NCBI GenBank assembly: GCA_002482435.1 | Contig: DLFZ01000031.1 | Span: 695 to 11,813 of the forward strand | DNA length: 11,119 bases | Reading direction: 5' to 3' | DNA from: Christensenella sp. UBA7707 | GTDB taxonomy: Bacteria > Bacillota > Clostridia > Christensenellales > CAG-138 | Shown here: positions 6,528 to 11,119 of the stretch, piece by piece | Layout: each line of letters begins with the position of its first letter | Numbering within the stretch: the stretch's first letter is position 1 | Position numbers and translations under genes: made by a program | Notes under the pieces: model-generated | The model's database searches: none | Seen by the model: the letters and a program-made list of their open reading frames with translations, nothing else | What the model was told of the DNA's origin: nothing

Positions 6528-8122
6528 AGAAGCTTCTATCGCTTTTAAAGGTATCCTTTTTGGGCTTTGCCGGCTTTAACGAGATGGTGCACGGCAAGGA
6601 CAAAAAACAGAAAAGCCGCAAAGTGGGCATGTTTGTGCTGTTTCTTTTTGTGGCGGTGATGATGCTCGGCATGGCGTTTTCGTCGTTTTACGGCATGGGT
6701 TATGTGCTCAACCAGCTCGACGCGCTTGACGCTCTGCTCGCGCTTGCCTGCGCGGGCGCATCTATCACGGTGCTCATCACTACCGTCGCCAAGGTTGCGC
6801 CAACGCTGTTTACCTTTCGCGACTACGAGCTTTTGATGAGCCTGCCCGTACCGGAAAGAACGCTTGTTTTGAGCCGCATCCTAAGGCTTTACGGCGCGAA
6901 CCTGTTTTTCATGTCGTTTTTGCTGCTGCCTGCGGGCGCCGCGTACGTGGCGTTTTCGCCGCAGGGTTTTGGCTTCTATGCGCGCTTTTTTGTACTGCTG
7001 TTCTTCGTGCCGCTTCTGCCGCTTTCCATCGCGGCGGTCATCGGCACGCTCGTGGCGTCGTTTGGCGCACGCTTCCGCCGCAGCAACCTGATTACGCTCG
7101 TGCTGCTGTTTGCGGTGTTCATCGGTATTATGGCGCTCTCGTTCATGGCGCCGCAGGTCGTTGAGCAAATTCAAAGCATCAGCGCACAGCTCACCGCAAG
7201 CGTTTCGCGCTTGTACCCTGTCGCCACATGGTACGCATCCGCAGTTGCCAGTGCAAGCACACTTGATTTCCTGCTTTTTGCGGGCGTCAGTGCAGTGGTG
7301 TTTGCGGCTTTTGTGGCGGTGGTTGCCAAAAACTTCAAGCGGCTCAACACGAGCCTTCGCTCCAAAACCGCCGTTCGCAAGCAAGGGAACGCGCACCAGC
7401 TTGCTCTTTCGCCGGTTCGAGCGCTTTATCAAAAGGAAATCAAGCGTTATTTTGCCTCCACGCTCTACGTGTTCAACACCGCGTTTGGCGCGGTGCTCGT
7501 GGTGATTGGAACTGTGGCCCTCGCCTTTATGGGCGAAGAAAAGCTTGGCACGGTGCTTGAAATGCCGGGTCTTCCGGATATTATGAAGTCCGCCGCGCCC
7601 TTTGCGCTTGCGCTTTTTGCCTGCATGAGTGCCACCACGCCCGCGAGCGTTTCCATTGAGGGAAACAAGCTCTGGCAAATGAAGGTGCTCCCCTTGAGGA
7701 TGCGCGATCTGTTCCAAGCAAAATGCCTTGTGAGCTTCACCGTCATGGCGCCTGCGATTGTGGTTTCGGCCACGGTTTTGAACGTTGTGCTCAAGGCGGA
7801 TGCGCTTACGGTGGTTCTTATGTACGCGGTGCCGCTTGTTTATACGGTGTTCATCGCCCGCGTGGGGCTTTATGTAAACCTCTGCTTTCCCAAGCTCGAC
7901 TGGCAGAATGAGGCGGAGGTCATCAAACAAGGCGCTCCGGTGCTCGTTACGATACTCATCGGCATGGCGGCCTCCATCCTTCCTATCGTATGGCTTACGG
8001 GCGGGGGAGCGGGGCAGGCGGGGCTTTACGGAGTGCTTCTTCTTGCGGTTGTTGCGGCGCTTACGGTTGCTGCGGGTGCTTTGCTTGAAAAAGACGGTGC
8101 AAAGCGGTTTGCCGCGCTTTAA
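6524..8122 (+). CDS. ABC transporter permease with about 12 membrane helices, exporter of unknown substrate
   Basis: Integral membrane partner of the preceding ATPase, 532 residues. About twelve hydrophobic segments are visible, near 35-60, 69-95, 125-144, 153-180, 188-209, 249-269, 317-336, 356-374, 401-423, 428-455, 469-491 and 499-521. The first six and last six are separated by a basic loop (270-310, ending YQKEIKRYF). Characteristic stretches are FRDYELLMSLPV (98-109), SIEGNKLWQMKVLP (377-390) and FPKLDWQNEAEVIKQG (455-470). They resemble the uncharacterised 'putative ABC exporter' permeases of Firmicutes (possibly Pfam ABC_tran_2, recalled and not checked). The start is GTG at 6524, within the ATPase stop (GTGA), with GGAG 11 bases upstream, pointing to translational coupling. 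No periplasmic or peptidase domain is present, so the sequence does not show whether it moves a drug, peptide or lipid. Confidence 0.88.
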   Translation: MKKLLSLLKVSFLGFAGFNEMVHGKDKKQKSRKVGMFVLFLFVAVMMLGMAFSSFYGMGYVLNQLDALDALLALACAGASITVLITTVAKVAPTLFTFRDYELLMSLPVPERTLVLSRILRLYGANLFFMSFLLLPAGAAYVAFSPQGFGFYARFFVLLFFVPLLPLSIAAVIGTLVASFGARFRRSNLITLVLLFAVFIGIMALSFMAPQVVEQIQSISAQLTASVSRLYPVATWYASAVASASTLDFLLFAGVSAVVFAAFVAVVAKNFKRLNTSLRSKTAVRKQGNAHQLALSPVRALYQKEIKRYFASTLYVFNTAFGAVLVVIGTVALAFMGEEKLGTVLEMPGLPDIMKSAAPFALALFACMSATTPASVSIEGNKLWQMKVLPLRMRDLFQAKCLVSFTVMAPAIVVSATVLNVVLKADALTVVLMYAVPLVYTVFIARVGLYVNLCFPKLDWQNEAEVIKQGAPVLVTILIGMAASILPIVWLTGGGAGQAGLYGVLLLAVVAALTVAAGALLEKDGAKRFAAL

Positions 8123-8140
8123 ACGATTCTTACGGAAAAC

Positions 8141-8177
8141 GGCGCGGGCAGCTTACTTCCCGCGCCGAACCTGTTTT
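8141..8177 (+). terminator. GC-rich hairpin with displaced T-run (weak terminator or attenuator)
   Basis: GGCGCGGG (8141-8148) and CCCGCGCC (8159-8166) form a perfect 8-bp GC-only stem with a 10-base loop, 18 bases after the permease stop. TTTTT starts only at 8173, six bases after the stem, but AAAAC (8136-8140) and GTTTT (8172-8176) could extend the pairing outside a bulge. The Shine-Dalgarno site of the next gene starts at 8181. It may partly terminate the exporter transcript, lowering read-through into the acetyltransferase genes. Confidence 0.5.
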
Positions 8178-8193
8178 TATGGGAGGATAAGGT

Positions 8194-8718
8194 ATGGTTC
8201 TTGAAACGCAGCGCCTTGTTTTAAGGCGCATGGAGGAAACCGATCTCCCCGCGTTGCGCAAAATTTTGCAGGATGCGGATGTAATGTACGCCTACGAACA
8301 CGCCTTCAGCGAGGAAGAAACCGTTTCGTGGCTCAACCGCCAGCTGGAGCGCTACCAACAGCACGGCTTTGGCCTGTGGGCGGTGGTTTTGAAGGAGAAC
8401 GGCGAAGTGATCGGTCAATGCGGCCTTACCATACAGAATGTACCTCAGGGGGAAGTGCTCGAGATCGGCTATCTTTTTCAAAAGGCGTACTGGCACCGTG
8501 GCTACGCCGCGGAAGCGGCGGTCGGCTGCAAGCGCTATGCCTTCGACGTACTCCGGGCAGACGAGGTGTTTTCCATCATCCGCGACAGCAACATTGCCTC
8601 GCAAAACGTGGCGAAGCGCAACGGCATGAAGGAGCGCGACCGTTTTGTAAAGCATTATTATGGCGTCGATATGCCGCACATTTTGTTTTCAATAAGGCGC
8701 GAGGAAGAAAACGCCTGA
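8194..8718 (+). CDS. GNAT-family N-acetyltransferase (RimJ/RimL type)
   Basis: Predicted acetyl-CoA-dependent acetyltransferase of 174 residues, full length for the RimJ/RimL-like branch. The N-terminus (LETQRLVLRRMEETDLPAL, 3-21) is the typical first strand and helix of this branch. The central strand and acetyl-CoA-binding loop is EIGYLFQKAYWHRGYAAEAA (90-109), with the pyrophosphate-binding R-G-Y-A pattern at 102-105. The segment DSNIASQNVAKRNGM (131-145) is the usual RxxNxxSxxxxxxxGF-like motif 3' of the loop, here ending GM. The ATG at 8194 has GGGAGGA at 8181-8187, 6 bases upstream. The acceptor may be an amino group of a protein, antibiotic or small amine; the sequence does not say which. 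It is probably co-transcribed with the next acetyltransferase, 42 bases on. Confidence 0.9.
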   Translation: MVLETQRLVLRRMEETDLPALRKILQDADVMYAYEHAFSEEETVSWLNRQLERYQQHGFGLWAVVLKENGEVIGQCGLTIQNVPQGEVLEIGYLFQKAYWHRGYAAEAAVGCKRYAFDVLRADEVFSIIRDSNIASQNVAKRNGMKERDRFVKHYYGVDMPHILFSIRREEENA

Positions 8719-8760
8719 TCGGTCGTGTACAGAAAAACGCAGGATTTAGAAGGAGAATTT

Positions 8761-9354
8761 ATGGACGCAGACCTTTTTCACGCGCTTTCAGGCGAAAATA
8801 TCGCTTTTTCCACACTCACTGCCGCCGATGCCGAGGCGATGCACTGCTATACCTCCGACCCGGTAGCAAAGCGCTTCATCGGTTGGTCGCTGATGGAAAT
8901 TTTGGAGCAAACGCAAGCCCACGTCGCGGAGCTTCTCAGGCGCGAGGCGGCGGGCACGCACCTATACGCCTCCATTGTATGGAAAAAAACTGGAGAGCAT
9001 GTTGGCACAGCAATGCTTTTCAGCTTCGATCATGCCTCAAAAAACGCGGAGCTCGGGTATGTTTTGAACCGCGCGCATTGGGGGAGGGGCATCGGAACGG
9101 AAGCGGTCGCGCTTATATGCGGCTTTGCGTTTGAAACCTTAAGGCTTCACAGGCTGAGTGCGCGGGTCATACGAGAAAACGTCCCTTCCGCGCGGGTGCT
9201 TGAGAAAAACGGGTTTTTGCTCGAGGGCTGCCAAAAAGAAAACTGCCTGATAGAAGGACGGTATTGTGACACGCTTCTATACGGTAGGGTGGTGGAACAG
9301 AATTTGCAACGGGCGGCTTTCTTTGTTGGGAGCGGGTTGGATGAACCAAACTAG
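8761..9354 (+). CDS. GNAT-family N-acetyltransferase (second, RimJ/RimL type)
   Basis: Second predicted acetyltransferase, 197 residues. Recognisable parts are the N-terminal strand (ENIAFSTLTAADAEAM, 12-27), the strand before the cofactor loop (AELGYVLNRAHW, 96-107), the acetyl-CoA loop GRGIGTEA (108-115), and REN with SARVLEKNGF (138-152). The terminal motif EGRYCDTLLYGRV (165-177) normally closes this family, so the last 20 residues are an extension that reads into the following gene. The frame is open from a GTG at 8725, but the ATG at 8761 is preferred because AAGGAG (8750-8755) lies 5 bases before it and the domain starts there. The protein is clearly diverged from the preceding GNAT, so this is not a recent tandem duplication. 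The substrate is unknown. Confidence 0.9.
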   Translation: MDADLFHALSGENIAFSTLTAADAEAMHCYTSDPVAKRFIGWSLMEILEQTQAHVAELLRREAAGTHLYASIVWKKTGEHVGTAMLFSFDHASKNAELGYVLNRAHWGRGIGTEAVALICGFAFETLRLHRLSARVIRENVPSARVLEKNGFLLEGCQKENCLIEGRYCDTLLYGRVVEQNLQRAAFFVGSGLDEPN

Positions 9355-9634
9355 CGTTAACCTAGGCCTGGTTGCTTGGGTGCTTGCGGTTGCAAACCTT
9401 GTACGGCGCGGGAAAGGAACCGAAAAGAGCTTTGCGGTTCTTTTGTTTGTAAGCGTTGCTACGTGCGCGGGGGCTTTGTGCTTCCAAATATATTACGCGA
9501 ACCATTTGGTAACGCTTCAGGATTGGGCTGCGCTTATGGATACTTCCGGCGCTGTATCCCTTACCACAACGGTACTGTTGGTGGTGACGGTTGTTCTTAA
9601 TGTGGCATCGTTGGCGGTATGCTTCAAAATGTGA
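9341..9634 (+). CDS. Small three-helix membrane protein of unknown function
   Basis: A 97-residue integral membrane protein with three hydrophobic segments: 6-21 (ending in the positive cluster RRGKG), 31-53 (containing CAGALCFQIYYANHL) and 71-95. Between helices 2 and 3 is the polar stretch TLQDWAALMDTSGA (58-71). I do not recognise an assigned function, although it resembles uncharacterised small membrane proteins of Firmicutes. The ATG at 9341 is chosen because GGGAG (9328-9332) lies 8 bases before it; the frame is open back to 9266, but that would add a non-hydrophobic segment without its own binding site. It overlaps the acetyltransferase gene by 14 bases, so translation of the two is probably linked. 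It ends 48 bases before the insertion sequence. Confidence 0.78.
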   Translation: MNQTSVNLGLVAWVLAVANLVRRGKGTEKSFAVLLFVSVATCAGALCFQIYYANHLVTLQDWAALMDTSGAVSLTTTVLLVVTVVLNVASLAVCFKM

Positions 9635-9682
9635 ACGCGCAGAGGTAAAACTGTGAATGCTGAAAACACACCCGCGTCCGTA

Positions 9683-9707
9683 TGAACTGCACCCCGAAAG
9701 TTGGACA
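9683..9707 (+). repeat. Left terminal inverted repeat of the insertion sequence
   Basis: It begins TGAACTGCACCCC and ends AAGTTGGACA. Compared with the complement of the right end (TGAAGTGACCCC, ending AAGTTAGACA), the repeats match apart from a few substitutions and two single-base gaps. This is the usual pattern of IS3-family ends. Confidence 0.88.
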
Positions 9708-9745
9708 TGTGATAGAATAAGCATGTTAAGCAAAGGGGTGCAGTT
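9685..9745 (+). promoter_or_regulatory. Hairpin that would hide the orfA ribosome-binding site on read-through transcripts
   Basis: AACTGCACCCC (9685-9695, inside the left terminal repeat) is perfectly complementary to GGGGTGCAGTT (9735-9745), which contains the GGGGTG of the orfA Shine-Dalgarno region. The pairing is 11 bases with a 39-base loop, ending 3 bases before the ATG. A transcript entering from outside the element would contain both arms. One starting from the internal promoter (about 9725) would lack the left arm. This resembles the known protection of insertion sequences such as IS10 and IS50 against outside transcription. Its role here is inferred. Confidence 0.6.
9710..9718 (+). 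promoter_or_regulatory. Extended -10 promoter for the transposase genes
   Basis: TGaTAGAAT is an extended -10 element (TG, one base, then TAGAAT with 5 of 6 matches). No convincing -35 box lies 17 bases upstream, which is acceptable for extended -10 promoters. Transcription would start near 9725, about 24 bases before the orfA ATG. Confidence 0.5.
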
Positions 9746-9748
9746 TTC

Positions 9749-10249
9749 ATGTCAAGATTTAGCTTGGAACAAAAGCTGGAAGTCGTAACATACATGAAGG
9801 ACGGACAGCACAGTTTAACGGAAGGCGCGGCAAGGTTTTCCCTGTCACGAGGAGAGATACAGAAGTGGCTTGCAGCGTACCGATATCACGGCGTAGCGGG
9901 ACTTAGTAAAGAGCATATTGGCTATCCCGGAGAATTTAAGCAGCTGGTCATCGAAGATATGCGAGTGTGCGGCATGTCATATCGGGAAACAGCAGCAAAA
10001 CATAATGTATCAGACCATAAGGTTATAATGAAATGGGAACGCGTTTATCTGGAAAAAGGACCGGAAGGCTTATATGTAGAGCGTCGGGGACGCCGTAATA
10101 CTCTTGCTGTGGGCCAACCCAAGCTTGCGAAGCAGTTAGAAGACGACCTCATTTCGGAAAATCAGCGGCTGCGTGCTGAGGTAGATTACTTAAAAAAATT
10201 GAATGCCTTAGTTCAAAAAAAGGAACAGCGAGGGATAAAGCAAAAGTAA
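9749..10249 (+). CDS. IS3-family transposase OrfA (helix-turn-helix protein)
   Basis: DNA-binding half of the transposase, 166 residues. Two helix-turn-helix segments are visible, near 22-45 (LTEGAARFSLSRGEIQKWL) and 76-98 (MSYRETAAKHNVSDHKVIMK), as in IS150-type OrfA proteins. The C-terminus carries a leucine-zipper-like coiled coil with leucines at 134, 141 and 148 plus 130, 151 and 154, used for OrfA and OrfAB multimerisation. The ATG at 9749 follows AAAGGGGTG (9732-9740), 8 bases away. Alone it likely acts as regulator or repressor. The slippery sequence A_AAA_AAG lies at its codons 156-158, so a fraction of ribosomes should continue into orfB. Confidence 0.93.
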   Translation: MSRFSLEQKLEVVTYMKDGQHSLTEGAARFSLSRGEIQKWLAAYRYHGVAGLSKEHIGYPGEFKQLVIEDMRVCGMSYRETAAKHNVSDHKVIMKWERVYLEKGPEGLYVERRGRRNTLAVGQPKLAKQLEDDLISENQRLRAEVDYLKKLNALVQKKEQRGIKQK

Positions 10250-10286
10250 TCCACGAGCTAAGGCATATACATAAAATCGCTGTTCT
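10216..10286 (+). promoter_or_regulatory. Programmed -1 frameshift signal: A_AAA_AAG slippery site plus downstream stem
   Basis: The heptamer 10216-10222 reads A_AAA_AAG with the spaces in the orfA frame, the exact phase for -1 slippage. OrfB lies in the -1 frame and is open from here, with no ATG of its own until 10303. Slippage would give a 446-residue OrfAB fusion (158 residues from orfA plus 288). Directly downstream, AACAGCGA (10224-10231) is perfectly complementary to TCGCTGTT (10277-10284). The pairing extends to 10 bp if 10222-10223 and 10285-10286 are included, a likely stimulatory stem. Confidence 0.82.
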
Positions 10287-10302
10287 TCTTGGCATTGCAG
10301 GA

Positions 10303-11088
10303 ATGGCACGCAGCAGCTACTACTATCATGTAAAACAGCTTGGAAAGCCGGATAAGTATGCTTTTGTTAAGAAAGAAATATTTAGGATTTATGAAGAAAA
10401 TCAAAAACGCGTAGGTTACCGTAGAATCACGTTGGAGCTGAAAAACAGAGGACACAACATTAATCATAAAACAGTGCAGCATTTAACACGGGAGCTTGGC
10501 TTGTTTTGCCGCGTTCGCATTAAACGATATAACTCATATCGCGGTGAATTAGGCGAAACGGCTCCCGACTTGCTCCAGCGTAATTTCAAGGCAACCCAAC
10601 CTAATGAGAAGTGGGTGACTGATGTAACCGAGTTTGCACTGTTTGGACAAAAGCTATATCTGTCGCCTGTTCTGGATTTATTTAATGGCGAGATCGTCAG
10701 CTACAGCCTGAGCTATCATCCCCGCTTCGCACAAACAATAGACATGCTGGAGAAGGCTTTTCAAAAGATACCAGAGGGCACAAACCTCATCCTGCACTCT
10801 GATCAAGGATGGCAATACCAAATGCGGCAATATCAAAAGATGTTAAAAGCTAAGGGGGTGCGCCAAAGTATGTCCCGCAAAGGGAATTGTCTAGACAATG
10901 CCGTAATGGAAAACTTTTTCGGTATCCTAAAAACAGAATTGCTATATCTGCAGGAATTTGAATCGATGAAGCATTTTGCGAAAGAACTGGTCGAATATCT
11001 CGACTATTACAATCATCGCCGGATAAAACAAAAATTAAAGGGTATGTCTCCTGTCCATTTCAGAATCCATACCCTTCAAACGGCATAA
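10303..11088 (+). CDS. IS3-family transposase OrfB (DDE integrase catalytic domain)
   Basis: Catalytic half of the transposase, 261 residues from the ATG at 10303. It is probably made mainly as the C-terminal part of an OrfAB fusion whose -1 frame is open from 10222. An HTH_21-like N-terminal region (about 20-75, with YRRITLELKNRG) precedes the retroviral integrase-like core. The catalytic acidic residues are present: Asp107 (WVTDVTEF), Asp167 (HSDQGWQY) and Glu203 (NAVMENFFG), with exactly 35 residues between the second and third, the DD(35)E arrangement of IS3 elements. The C-terminal stretch YNHRRIKQKLKGMSPVHFR (236-254) is the usual end of IS150-group OrfB. It is complete and shows no stop or frameshift. 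The ATG at 10303 lacks a good separate Shine-Dalgarno site. Confidence 0.93.
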   Translation: MARSSYYYHVKQLGKPDKYAFVKKEIFRIYEENQKRVGYRRITLELKNRGHNINHKTVQHLTRELGLFCRVRIKRYNSYRGELGETAPDLLQRNFKATQPNEKWVTDVTEFALFGQKLYLSPVLDLFNGEIVSYSLSYHPRFAQTIDMLEKAFQKIPEGTNLILHSDQGWQYQMRQYQKMLKAKGVRQSMSRKGNCLDNAVMENFFGILKTELLYLQEFESMKHFAKELVEYLDYYNHRRIKQKLKGMSPVHFRIHTLQTA

Positions 11089-11094
11089 TTTTGT

Positions 11095-11119
11095 TGTCTA
11101 ACTTTTTGGGGTCACTTCA
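11095..11119 (-). repeat. Right terminal inverted repeat of the insertion sequence
   Basis: Read inward from the right, it begins TGAAGTGACCCC and continues to AAGTTAGACA, matching the left repeat with a few differences. Its outer base coincides with the last base supplied, so one or more further bases of the element cannot be excluded. Confidence 0.83.

Larger units (their letters stand above)
9683..11119 (+). mobile_element. IS3-family insertion sequence (IS150-group-like), apparently intact
   Basis: About 1,437 bases, a normal length for this group. It is bounded by imperfect 25-base inverted repeats, both starting TGAA on the outward strand. It carries orfA, a -1 frameshift site and orfB with an intact DD(35)E triad, so it is potentially active. 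Its base and codon use is visibly AT-richer (many AAA, TTA, ATA) than the genes to its left, a sign of separate origin. The right repeat ends exactly at the last base of the window, so the right flank and the 3-4 base target duplication cannot be checked. The three bases before the left end are GTA. Confidence 0.92.

Noticed and set aside
6881..7930. 349-residue minus-strand open frame opposite the ABC permease
   Set aside because: The strongly basic, low-complexity translation (many H, R, K) is opposite a convincing 12-helix membrane protein, so it is an antisense shadow.
8328..9134. 268-residue plus-strand frame across both acetyltransferase genes
   Set aside because: It overlaps two well-supported genes in another frame and its sequence is Arg/Gly/Cys-rich without family features.
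8194..9354. Two acetyltransferases considered as a recent tandem duplication
   Set aside because: Apart from the general GNAT fold motifs their sequences differ throughout, and the DNA shows no long direct repeat.
1..9354. A combined polyamine import, acetylation and efflux pathway (pot operon, MATE, GNATs) considered as one system
   Set aside because: The acetyltransferases are on the opposite strand behind another operon and are of the RimJ/RimL type rather than clearly spermidine acetyltransferases, so a single pathway is not supported beyond pot-MATE coupling.
1..11119. CRISPR arrays, tRNA or rRNA genes, toxin-antitoxin or phage-defence genes
   Set aside because: No regularly spaced direct repeats, cloverleaf-like structures, or recognisable proteins of these classes were seen on either strand.

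Overview
The window looks like a piece of a mid-GC Firmicutes (Clostridia-type) chromosome. The evidence is consensus Shine-Dalgarno sites (AAGGAGG-type) before nearly every gene, frequent GTG starts, a Gram-positive lipoprotein-type solute-binding protein, sigma-A-like promoters and an IS3-family insertion sequence. I cannot name the genus from sequence alone. LEFT HALF (1-5594, minus strand): a tightly packed operon reads, in transcription order, XRE-cupin regulator, potA, potB, potC, potD, then a MATE-family exporter that runs off the left edge. The pot genes encode a complete polyamine (spermidine/putrescine-type) ABC importer: ATPase, two permeases and a lipoprotein receptor. The genes overlap or lie within about 35 bases of each other, and the MATE start codon shares one base with the potD stop (TGATG), so import and a putative efflux function appear to be co-translated. 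A near-perfect promoter (TTGACA, 17 bases, TTTAAT) drives the operon. Two copies of a palindrome, TAAAC-N5-GTTTA, flank it and are candidate operators. CENTRE (5460-5816): a divergent intergenic region with a second good promoter (TTGACG, 17 bases, TATAGT) pointing right and a roughly 130-base leader. RIGHT HALF (5653-9634, plus strand): a two-gene ABC exporter (ATPase plus a 12-helix permease, overlapping by 4 bases, substrate unknown). A GC-rich hairpin follows, then two GNAT acetyltransferases of the RimJ/RimL type and a 97-residue three-helix membrane protein whose start overlaps the end of the second GNAT gene. RIGHT END (9683-11119): an apparently intact IS3-family (IS150-group-like) element. 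It has imperfect terminal inverted repeats, orfA, a canonical A_AAA_AAG slippery site in the correct phase for -1 frameshifting, and orfB with a complete DD(35)E triad. Its right terminal repeat ends on the last base of the window. The left tip of the element is perfectly complementary over 11 bases to the orfA ribosome-binding site. This suggests translation is blocked on read-through transcripts but not on transcripts from the element's own promoter. I found no tRNA, rRNA, CRISPR array, phage gene or obviously unprecedented multi-gene system. The most interesting signals are the paired palindromes around the pot promoter, the altered PotD ligand pocket, the pot-MATE coupling and the regulatory RNA structures of the insertion sequence.
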